DNA from: JAEZRQ01 sp049294415
GTDB lineage: Bacteria > Patescibacteriota > Patescibacteriia > Patescibacteriales > UBA12465
NCBI GenBank assembly: GCA_049294415.1
Contig: JBAQCS010000050.1
Span: forward strand, 1 to 17,420
Length of the DNA: 17,420 nt
Direction: 5' to 3'
Shown here one piece after another: positions 7,176 through 14,319 of this stretch. Positions within the stretch are counted from its first letter, which is position 1. Each line of letters begins with the position of its first letter. Both the position numbers and the translations under genes were made by a program. The notes below the pieces were generated by a model. The model was not told the origin of the DNA, made no database searches, and saw only the letters and a list, made by a program, of their open reading frames with translations.

Positions 7176-8321
7176 CTAAACGATTTCCCTTCTGATATTA
7201 GCTTGGATTTTTACTAAAAAATCGTAAGGTATTTGATTGGATAATTTAGCTAGATTAATCACTGAATTTTCAGCTTGAGGATTACTAGAAATCACTTCTA
7301 CCTTATCACCAATTTTAACACTAAAATCGTTTGTATCCAAACAACACAAATTCATACAAACTTTGCCAGCCACAGGAAGTAAAAATTGCTCACCATTTTT
7401 TTGCCACACAAATTTAGCTTTATTAGATAACTCTCTATTTAAACCTTCATAATAGCCAAACGGGATAACCGCAATTTTAGTTGATTCTTTAGCCCTATAA
7501 CTTTCATTATAGGATACCGGGTCACCAACCTGTAGGTTTTGAATAGAAACAATAGTCGAATTCAAAGTTAAAGCTGGTTTAAGCTCTGAGGCCTTGTCAT
7601 AAAAAAGACTTCCTGGATTTAATGGATTATACCCATACAAAGCTAAACCACTCCTAAAGGCATTTAAACGCTTATCATGAGGTGTAAAGATAGCCGCTGA
7701 ATTGCCCAAATGAATGTATTTGGGATTATAACCATTAGACTCTAAGATATCCAGATTCTTAAGAAAAGATTCTAATTGCTTCTTATTTTGCAAACCAGTG
7801 GCATTCTCAGCTGAAGACAAATGAGAACAAAGACCAACTACCTCAACTTTACTTAATAATTTTTTATTATCTAGTAAAAAAGTTTCTAAATTTTGAATAC
7901 CCTCTCGATTCATTCCAGAGTTTACAAATAAATGAATCCTAGCTTTACCCAGCTCAGCTAAAACTTTTAAAGAGTGACTATTATAAATACAAAAATCGGT
8001 TCTATTTAATTTACAATAAGAATAGGCATCGCTAGGCATCTCACCTAAAATTAAAACTCTTCTTTTAAAATACTTATAAGCTACTTGGGCCTCAGGAAAA
8101 GAATCAAGAGCTACCATCGGCGCTTCAGTATCATTTAAAATTTCACACATCTCTTTAAGCCCGTGACCGTAAGCATTGGATTTTAAAACTGGAAAAATAA
8201 CAGCCTGTGGTTGCTCTTTTTGTAAAAGTTTAAAGTTATAAATAATCGAAGCTTTCTTAATTTCTATCTTATTAAGAGTTTCGTATTTAGGTTTAATGAT
8301 TTTTTTTAATTTGTTAATCAT
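7176..8321 (-). CDS. alr: Alanine racemase
   Basis: This is a 381-residue PLP-dependent enzyme that converts L-alanine to D-alanine for peptidoglycan. The PLP lysine is K47 in the block VLKSNAYGHG (45-54). R223 in FRSGLALYG (222-230) is the expected partner of the PLP ring nitrogen. Y290 in FGYYEGLNR is the second catalytic base, and the C-terminal beta domain carries GKVCMNLCCLD (319-329) and Y366 in IPYDF. HLGNSAA (204-210) is also typical. The N-terminus has about 10 extra basic residues before the family core. The start ATG follows the upstream stop directly (TAAATG), so translation is probably coupled. A Shine-Dalgarno-like AAGGAG lies 14 bases before the ATG, rather far. It sits just before ftsQ in a wall-synthesis and division block. 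The stop is TAG. Confidence 0.95.
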   Translation of the reverse strand: MINKLKKIIKPKYETLNKIEIKKASIIYNFKLLQKEQPQAVIFPVLKSNAYGHGLKEMCEILNDTEAPMVALDSFPEAQVAYKYFKRRVLILGEMPSDAYSYCKLNRTDFCIYNSHSLKVLAELGKARIHLFVNSGMNREGIQNLETFLLDNKKLLSKVEVVGLCSHLSSAENATGLQNKKQLESFLKNLDILESNGYNPKYIHLGNSAAIFTPHDKRLNAFRSGLALYGYNPLNPGSLFYDKASELKPALTLNSTIVSIQNLQVGDPVSYNESYRAKESTKIAVIPFGYYEGLNRELSNKAKFVWQKNGEQFLLPVAGKVCMNLCCLDTNDFSVKIGDKVEVISSNPQAENSVINLAKLSNQIPYDFLVKIQANIRREIV

Positions 8322-9383
8322 TTATTTAACAACCACTCCTTGGCCTTTATTAATAGGGTCAAAGGTTAAATTAGTATTTACTGTAAAAAGTTGACCGCCA
8401 ATCTCCTCCTGAGCATATAAGTCATAAGCTGAAAAGGAAATATCTGTTAACAAATCTGGCACAGAACCAACTTGCTTCTCACTAGGAATGAGTTGCAATT
8501 CAAAGCCAACTTGATAACCATCTTGAACGGCTTCCACGCTGTTTATTTTCCAAGTTATTTCCTTCTTTTTAGCATTATAACTTAAATCACCAGCTGATAA
8601 TGATTTATTGTCATCAAATGATACATTGTCAGCTAAGTTAGCTACTACCGATAAATTGCTTAACTTATTACCAATATTACCCAGAGTAAAAAATACCCAA
8701 TAATTAGTAGGCATGGAAACTTGAGGCGGAACAGGCCCGCTGCCTAGCTGATCTCCTTGTAAACTATGGTAATAAGCAGCTGCCTTAACATTTAAGGTTG
8801 AAACTAATTTTAAATCTGGTAATTCATAACTAACTTCTTTTTTTAAATTAGCCTCTAAGTAACTACCGCTAACCTTCCAAGTTACTAAACGCGGTGAATC
8901 TGGTAAATTTTTTAAGAATAACGAAAGTTCAATTTCCTGACTACTGCCAGCCGGTAAAGTATCAAGTAATATCTTACGTCCAGAAATTCTAAGACTAGAT
9001 TCTGGCGATAAATTTTTAATTCTAGATAAAGAAAATTTATTATTATTAAATAATAAAGCTAAATCTATATTAGATAAATCTGTTTTACTAAGATTCTTAA
9101 CTTTAAGTTTTAATTTAAATTCTTTTTCAGTATAAATACTACTTTTATCTACCTCAGATTCAATCATTAACGAATTGCCATTTACAATAATCTCTTCTTT
9201 TTCAATATGCTTAACGGGCGTCACATCTATAGATGATGGGGATTGATATTTAAGATAAAACAATACTAATAATAATGTTAGTAAAATAGTCAGAAGAACT
9301 AAATCAACGACTAAATACCATCTTGTTTTAATATAATAACGATCTAAGCGTTTACGCCACCACTTTTTTAATAAATTTTTCAT
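8322..9383 (-). CDS. Membrane-anchored beta-sandwich protein of unknown function
   Basis: This is a 353-residue protein with a basic cytoplasmic start (KKWWRKRLDR, 6-15), one membrane helix at about 24-44 and a large outside part. That part seems to hold two immunoglobulin-like or DUF11/CARDB-like beta domains. The first (about 64-195) carries the pattern FKLKLKVKNLSKTDLSNIDL. The second (about 198-345) opens with YYHSLQGDQLGSGPVPP and PTNYWVFFTLGN, then alternating strands to TNLTFDP. The GDQLG...GPVPP...PTNYW segment looks like a constrained motif rather than a free linker. The protein has no enzyme motif and is likely a surface or wall-bound structural protein. It lies between the glycoside-hydrolase-like gene and alr, with stop and start touching at alr. 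The family assignment is from fold pattern only. Confidence 0.7.
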   Translation of the reverse strand: MKNLLKKWWRKRLDRYYIKTRWYLVVDLVLLTILLTLLLVLFYLKYQSPSSIDVTPVKHIEKEEIIVNGNSLMIESEVDKSSIYTEKEFKLKLKVKNLSKTDLSNIDLALLFNNNKFSLSRIKNLSPESSLRISGRKILLDTLPAGSSQEIELSLFLKNLPDSPRLVTWKVSGSYLEANLKKEVSYELPDLKLVSTLNVKAAAYYHSLQGDQLGSGPVPPQVSMPTNYWVFFTLGNIGNKLSNLSVVANLADNVSFDDNKSLSAGDLSYNAKKKEITWKINSVEAVQDGYQVGFELQLIPSEKQVGSVPDLLTDISFSAYDLYAQEEIGGQLFTVNTNLTFDPINKGQGVVVK

Positions 9384-9401
9384 ATATTTAGTGATTAATC
9401 T

Positions 9402-9944
9402 TTAAAAACCAGAAATACCACTTAAAATTTCAGGAGTTCCGTCGCCATTTAAATCATAGACTGATACGGAAATACCTTTACGATAATTTTTATCATAAGC
9501 CATGAAACTCTGTTTCTCTATTCCCTGTCCATCAAAAATACGAACTTGAGGACCGCCGCCCGGTCCAGCGCCAGTTACAATATCAGAAACACCGTCACCA
9601 TCAACATCGCCGACAGCTACATTAACACCGCCTCTGAAGTTTTTGTCATATGCAAAAAAACTTAGTTTAGCTTGCCCCTGACTATTAAAAATACGAACTT
9701 GAGGACCACCACCTAAACCAGCGCCAGTAATAATTTCTGAAACGCCATCACCATCAACATCGCCAGCTGCCACGTTAACACCACCTCTGAAATTTTTGTC
9801 GTAAGCAAAGAAGCTAGCCTTAACTTTGCCATTAAAATCGAAGACTCGAACATGAGGGCCACCGCCAAGCCCAGCTCCAGTAATAATTTCTTGATTGGTG
9901 TCACCTAAAACATCAGCGATAGTTAAAGAGAAAATTCCTTTAAA
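9402..9944 (-). repeat. Tandem 153-base coding repeats (FG-GAP-like, 51 residues each)
   Basis: Three full units lie at 9944-9792, 9791-9639 and 9638-9486, and a half unit at 9485-9402 ends at the stop codon. Each encodes the frame GDVDGDG..EI.TGAG.GGGP.VR.F...G......F.AYDKN. Units 2 and 3 are the most alike, with long shared stretches of DNA but visible synonymous changes. A degenerate unit precedes them (about 10076-9945), and before it a half unit ending in GFFAYNDS. Confidence 0.93.
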
Positions 9945-11396
9945 ATCACCATAAGGTTTAAATGATCTAATTCTTTGACCATCGCGATAAAATAATAATT
10001 CACCTTTAACAGCTGATAAAACTTGTTCGTCGCCATTAATTAAAGTATGTAAAAATAACGGTGCACTACCAGTAAAACTATCATTATAAGCAAAAAAACC
10101 ATTTCTAGTTTGAGCACCATCATAATTAAAGACTCTAAAAAAGTTACCATTAATATACCAATTGTTCTTAATAGTATTAGGGCTCTTAAGCAAGATTAAT
10201 CCGTCTTTAGCAGCTAGCTTAACAGAGTTAACTTTTTGTCCATTATTAACTTTAGGGTCTTGTTCCCCTTTAATACGTTCGAAATCTTCTTTAGCAAAAA
10301 TATAATTTTGCTCCTTGTCAGTAGAGTTAACTAAGGCGATACCATTTTGAAAATCTCGTCGCCACAAACCAGCTTTAATAGTTTTATTATTTTTATCTAA
10401 TAAATTATAAGCTACGCCTTGCTTGGGCCCCAAATTAACATCATATTCATCATAACGCCACAACTGAGCGTGATCACTAGGACCATAATCAAAACTAAAA
10501 TAAGCATTCCCAAGTAAGGTGCTGGTTAAAGAATAACGCATCAAAGCATAATTATCGCGATTAGACGTAGCAGCATTAACAACATTAAATTTATGAGTAG
10601 TTGGTAAATTTAAATAAGACTTAACCACACCACTCCAAGAACCGCCATTTTCCCAAGGAGTTGGAAAATCTTCTAACATCCAACCATTTAAATATTTTTG
10701 ATAATCATTAATAAAACTACCATTACCCATGATAATCACAGTAGGTCCTACCAGTTCTCTAGTTTTAGTAAGGATTTTTTTAACTCCACCTTTCCAAGAC
10801 TCATCAATATCACTAGGCTGACTTTTTCTACCATTATCTAATAAGGAAATATTTCCACCATTTAACCAACTAGCGCTATTCCAAATATTATCATAAAAAA
10901 CTCCATCCCATAGGCCAGTGCCGATTATTTTTTTAGCTACAAATTCTGGCAAATAATCATTAAATTTTTGTCCATTAGCATTACTAGGACAATAGTTAGT
11001 GATATTAAAATCATTAGTTCCTGGCCAATCTGATATTTTATTACCTTGATCATCACGTAGCCACCATGAATCATCAAGTCCATTTCTAAGCTCTTCACGA
11101 AGCACAGCTTCGCTAGAATTAAAATTACTATCAAAAAGATTTTGAGAAGTAATATAGGCGATTATTTTAATATTGGGATTAAGCTGTCTAATTAAACGCA
11201 TTTCCATCGGACTGTTTTCTTGAACTTCCATGTCCAAGATTAATAAATCCCATTTGGCTAGTTCCCTGGCCTCGCTTTCAGTAATTGACCAATGCAAAAA
11301 ATAATTAACCAACTTGGGGTTTTTATCGGCAGCCTTAGTAGCGTAAATTGGCATCACTAGGCAAGTAATAATTAAAATAAGAAATAATTTCTTCAT
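9402..11396 (-). CDS. Secreted TIM-barrel glycoside-hydrolase-like protein with FG-GAP-like repeats
   Basis: This is a 664-residue exported protein. A signal peptide covers residues 1 to about 22 (MKKLFLILIITCLVMPIYA). Residues 25-330 look like a (beta/alpha)8 barrel of the putative glycoside hydrolases (GHL15/GH114-like). The strands are VNYFLHW, WDLLILDMEV, IKIIAYITS, WDGVFYDNIW, TVIIMGN, GWMLEDFP, FNVVNAAT and AYFSFDYG. Acids at strand ends that may be catalytic are D55/E57, D169 (FYDNIW) and E242 (MLEDF). Residues 415-664 are FG-GAP-like repeats of 51 residues with calcium-type DVDGDG loops, likely a beta-propeller for binding or display. The start ATG at 11396 is preferred because it begins the signal peptide and does not overlap serS; an in-frame start at 11435 would lie inside serS. 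The substrate is unknown. It may act on surface glycan of the cell or of a host or partner, and loss of catalytic activity cannot be excluded. Confidence 0.8.
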   Translation of the reverse strand: MKKLFLILIITCLVMPIYATKAADKNPKLVNYFLHWSITESEARELAKWDLLILDMEVQENSPMEMRLIRQLNPNIKIIAYITSQNLFDSNFNSSEAVLREELRNGLDDSWWLRDDQGNKISDWPGTNDFNITNYCPSNANGQKFNDYLPEFVAKKIIGTGLWDGVFYDNIWNSASWLNGGNISLLDNGRKSQPSDIDESWKGGVKKILTKTRELVGPTVIIMGNGSFINDYQKYLNGWMLEDFPTPWENGGSWSGVVKSYLNLPTTHKFNVVNAATSNRDNYALMRYSLTSTLLGNAYFSFDYGPSDHAQLWRYDEYDVNLGPKQGVAYNLLDKNNKTIKAGLWRRDFQNGIALVNSTDKEQNYIFAKEDFERIKGEQDPKVNNGQKVNSVKLAAKDGLILLKSPNTIKNNWYINGNFFRVFNYDGAQTRNGFFAYNDSFTGSAPLFLHTLINGDEQVLSAVKGELLFYRDGQRIRSFKPYGDFKGIFSLTIADVLGDTNQEIITGAGLGGGPHVRVFDFNGKVKASFFAYDKNFRGGVNVAAGDVDGDGVSEIITGAGLGGGPQVRIFNSQGQAKLSFFAYDKNFRGGVNVAVGDVDGDGVSDIVTGAGPGGGPQVRIFDGQGIEKQSFMAYDKNYRKGISVSVYDLNGDGTPEILSGISGF

Positions 11397-11403
11397 TACT
11401 TTA

Positions 11404-12663
11404 TTATTTGGTGATAGGCTTAATAATTCCCTCATTAAAAGGTAAATATTTTCTTAACACTTCTGGAATAATAACTGAACCATCAGCTTGTTGAAATTGT
11501 TCTAAGATAGCTGGTAATAATCTGCTAGTAGCTAGACCTGAACCATTTAAGGTATGAACAAATTCTGTTGAATTAGAAGTTTTGTCTTTAAAGCGAGTAT
11601 CGCCGCGACGAGCCTGATAATCTAAAGCGTTGCTAACAGAACTAACTTCTTTATAAATATTCATGCTTGGAATCCAAACTTCAATATCATAAGTCTTAGC
11701 CATCGCCGCGCTGCAATCTTCTGCGGCTAATTTAGATAATTGATAATGCAAGCCAAGACCTTCAACTAAACCTTTAGCGTTAACTACTAGTTCATCAAAC
11801 ATAGCCCAAGTTTCCTCTGGTTTACAAAAAATAAACATTTCCACTTTATTAAACTGATGGCCGCGAATCATACCGCGTTCTTCCTGGCGATAACTACCAG
11901 CTTCACGACGGAAACAAGCAGAATAAGCACAATACTTATAAGGCAAATCTTCACCTTTCAAAATTTCTTCACGATGATAATTACCTAACATCATTTCTGA
12001 AGTAGCATTTAAACATGATCCATCTTGAGTCCAAAATAAATCATCACGGAATTTTGGTAAGTGACCAGAAATAAAGGCTGAACGTTCAGCTAATAAAAAT
12101 GGAGGAATCATAAAAGAATAACCATTTCTAGTATGAAAATCGATAAAATAAGAAAGTAGTGCCCATTCGAGTAGTGCACCTAAACCTGTATAGCACCAAA
12201 AACCAGAACCAGACATTTTAGCAGCTCTCTCATAATCAATTAAACCTAAAGAAGTAGCTAAATCAACATGATTCTTTGGCTCAAAATCAAACTTGGGCTG
12301 AGTGCCAAAGGTATAAATAGCTTCATTATTTTCTTTACCACCAGCTATAACATCATCGGCTGGAGTGTTAGGTAAAGCAGCTAATAGTTCCAGTAGCTCG
12401 GCTTCATTTTTATCAACCTCTTCTTTTTTAACTTTAATTTTATCACCATGAGCACGAAGTTCGATAATAATTTCTGGGGTTGGTTTTGTTTTAGATAATG
12501 AATTGCGATAAGCCTGCATTTCTTCTAACTCAGAAACTAAAGCTCGACGCTTATCATCAAGTTCTAAAATAGCTTCTAAATTAAGCTTGCTTTCATCCAT
12601 TCTTTTGAGTAGCGCTGCTTTTACTTCATCAAAATTGTCTCTAATTCTTTTTATATCTAACAT
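11404..12663 (-). CDS. serS: Seryl-tRNA synthetase
   Basis: This is a 419-residue class II synthetase of normal length that charges tRNA-Ser and tRNA-Sec. Residues 1-105 form the two-helix coiled-coil arm that holds the long variable arm of tRNA-Ser. The catalytic part shows the serine-binding TSE (221-223), motif 2 from FRREAG (251-256) to RGHQF (267-271), KEVSSVSN (338-345) and motif 3 NGSGLATSR (373-381) with its conserved Arg. Motif 3 is usually GLAVGR, so TS is a small variation. The gene lies 25 bases after dnaX and has the clearest Shine-Dalgarno site in the window (TCCTTT on the plus strand, 12673-12678). It ends 7 bases before the secreted glycoside-hydrolase-like gene. Confidence 0.96.
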   Translation of the reverse strand: MLDIKRIRDNFDEVKAALLKRMDESKLNLEAILELDDKRRALVSELEEMQAYRNSLSKTKPTPEIIIELRAHGDKIKVKKEEVDKNEAELLELLAALPNTPADDVIAGGKENNEAIYTFGTQPKFDFEPKNHVDLATSLGLIDYERAAKMSGSGFWCYTGLGALLEWALLSYFIDFHTRNGYSFMIPPFLLAERSAFISGHLPKFRDDLFWTQDGSCLNATSEMMLGNYHREEILKGEDLPYKYCAYSACFRREAGSYRQEERGMIRGHQFNKVEMFIFCKPEETWAMFDELVVNAKGLVEGLGLHYQLSKLAAEDCSAAMAKTYDIEVWIPSMNIYKEVSSVSNALDYQARRGDTRFKDKTSNSTEFVHTLNGSGLATSRLLPAILEQFQQADGSVIIPEVLRKYLPFNEGIIKPITK

Positions 12664-12672
12664 ATTTTTATA

Positions 12673-12678
12673 TCCTTT
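12673..12678 (-). promoter_or_regulatory. Shine-Dalgarno site of serS
   Basis: AAAGGA on the minus strand lies 9 bases before the serS ATG, a normal distance. It is notable because nearly every other start in the window lacks such a site, which suggests that serS is translated independently of dnaX. Confidence 0.75.
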
Positions 12679-12688
12679 AGCTTGAAGT

Positions 12689-14302
12689 CTAACTAATTAC
12701 TTCACCACCAAAAGTCTGTAATAAATTATTTAATAGATTGTTGCCGTCTCCCTTAGGACTAGCCGATGATTTAATATCCGCCACCGCGGAGGAAGGCGCA
12801 AAAGATTCGGTAGCTATCGGGGTTGTTTCTAAATCTAAATTTTCATCAACTTGAGGATTAATAGTTACCAAGCCTCCAAAAACCTCAGACAAAGTTTTTT
12901 CTACTAATAATTTAATACTAGCATCGTTTAAGCGGTCTTTGTGAAATTTATATTTAAAAGTTAAATTCATCTTAGCATTAGATATTTCTCCTACCTTACA
13001 ATTTTGAAAGACAAAAGACAAAGAGTGATTTTGGATTCTTAGTCTCTGTAAAATCTCTGGCCATTTAGCCGTTACTTCAGCTATAGAAAAATCGGCAGCC
13101 GGATTAGTATTTATATTATCAACCGCCGCAATAGTTTCGGTGGTATTGTTTTTAGCAACTGGGGTAGCTATATTAGAAATTGGTGTAGCTACTCGAGCCA
13201 CAGGTTTCACGTCACTACACAATTCTACAATTTTCATCTCTAGTGGTAATTGAGCAATAAAAGTTGAAGTTGAATTATTATAAACACTTAAAAAAGCTTC
13301 TAAGTAACTAACAATTTGTTCCATCTTTAACTGCGCACCAAGAGCAGAAATTCTAAGTTCTAAACTATCGCCCAAATCTAAACCTAAACTTTCTGGTAAT
13401 CCTGGATTAGCCTTACTAAGCAACATCTTACGTAAGACAACAATCCCCTCACTAACAAAGTTTTTTAAATTTAAGCCACCGTCAATAATATTATTAACCA
13501 ATCTAATGGCACTAGCTACATCTTTTTTAGAAATAGCTTCAAGTAAATCAATTATTTCATTATGCTGGTGACGAGGAATAATAAGTTCAGCTTCATCCCA
13601 AGTAATACGACTACTACCTAATGACAAAACTTGCCCCAATAAACTTTCGGCATCGCGTAAGTGTCCGCCAGATTGTCTAGCAATAGCTTCTAAAATTTCA
13701 TTATCAACTTCGACTTTTTCAGAACTTATAATATTTTGTAATTTACTAACAATATCAGAGATACTAATTCTTTTAAAATCAAATCTTTCACAACGAGAAA
13801 TAATGGTGAGCGGTACTTTATGAATTTCAGTCGTACACAAAATAAAAACAACTTGTTTAGGTGGTTCTTCTAATATCTTTAAGAGTGCGTTCCAAGCTGA
13901 AATAGATAGCATGTGCACTTCATCAATAATAAACACCCGAAACTTAGCGGTGCCAGGCACAGTACGAGCGGAAGTAATAATATTTTCACGCACATTGTCT
14001 ACGCCAGTATTAGAGGCCGCGTCAATTTCAATCACATCCATGTGCTTACCATTATTAATACTGATACAACTAGTACAAGTATTACACGGCTCACTTTCGC
14101 CATCTTTTCTATTTTCGCAATTAAGAGTTTTAGCCATCACTCTAGCTAGAGTAGTTTTACCGACAGCTCTTGGCCCGCAAAACAAATAAGCATGAGCATT
14201 TTTATGACTAGCTATTTCATTCTGCAAGGTTATTTTGATGTGGTTTTGTCCAAAAACTTCTGCAAAGTTGCTGGGGCGATAATCGCGATATAAAGTAGAC
14301 AT
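12689..14302 (-). CDS. dnaX: DNA polymerase III gamma/tau subunit
   Basis: This is a 537-residue clamp-loader ATPase that opens the sliding clamp at the replication fork. The Walker A motif is GPRAVGKT (43-50), with Ala where GPRG is usual. A zinc module follows with C62, C73, C76 and C79. The Walker B motif is IIDEVH (125-130) and the sensor/arginine-finger motif is SRC (169-171). The start MSTLYRDYRPSNFAEVFGQ is typical. After the collar domain (to about 360) comes a low-complexity linker with many Ala, Thr, Val and Asn, then a tau-like C-terminal domain to 537. The one A-rich stretch in the linker (GCTAAAAACAAT) is a base short of the slippery sequence A AAA AAC, so production of a shorter gamma form by frameshift is not supported. 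The gene lies 17 bases after the TraG-like gene and has no Shine-Dalgarno site. The stop is TAG. Confidence 0.96.
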   Translation of the reverse strand: MSTLYRDYRPSNFAEVFGQNHIKITLQNEIASHKNAHAYLFCGPRAVGKTTLARVMAKTLNCENRKDGESEPCNTCTSCISINNGKHMDVIEIDAASNTGVDNVRENIITSARTVPGTAKFRVFIIDEVHMLSISAWNALLKILEEPPKQVVFILCTTEIHKVPLTIISRCERFDFKRISISDIVSKLQNIISSEKVEVDNEILEAIARQSGGHLRDAESLLGQVLSLGSSRITWDEAELIIPRHQHNEIIDLLEAISKKDVASAIRLVNNIIDGGLNLKNFVSEGIVVLRKMLLSKANPGLPESLGLDLGDSLELRISALGAQLKMEQIVSYLEAFLSVYNNSTSTFIAQLPLEMKIVELCSDVKPVARVATPISNIATPVAKNNTTETIAAVDNINTNPAADFSIAEVTAKWPEILQRLRIQNHSLSFVFQNCKVGEISNAKMNLTFKYKFHKDRLNDASIKLLVEKTLSEVFGGLVTINPQVDENLDLETTPIATESFAPSSAVADIKSSASPKGDGNNLLNNLLQTFGGEVIS

Positions 14303-14319
14303 AAAGCAAGGTTTTTTAA

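Noticed and set aside
9713..9904. 63-codon minus-strand frame within the repeat region
   Set aside because: It is an off-frame shadow of the FG-GAP-like repeats.
13130..13160. Possible programmed frameshift site in dnaX (A-rich stretch in the linker)
   Set aside because: Only five A precede the C, so the slippery A AAA AAC pattern is not met, and no stimulatory hairpin was evident.
13911..14189. Two overlapping plus-strand frames opposite dnaX
   Set aside because: They mirror the conserved ATPase region of dnaX and have no start signal.
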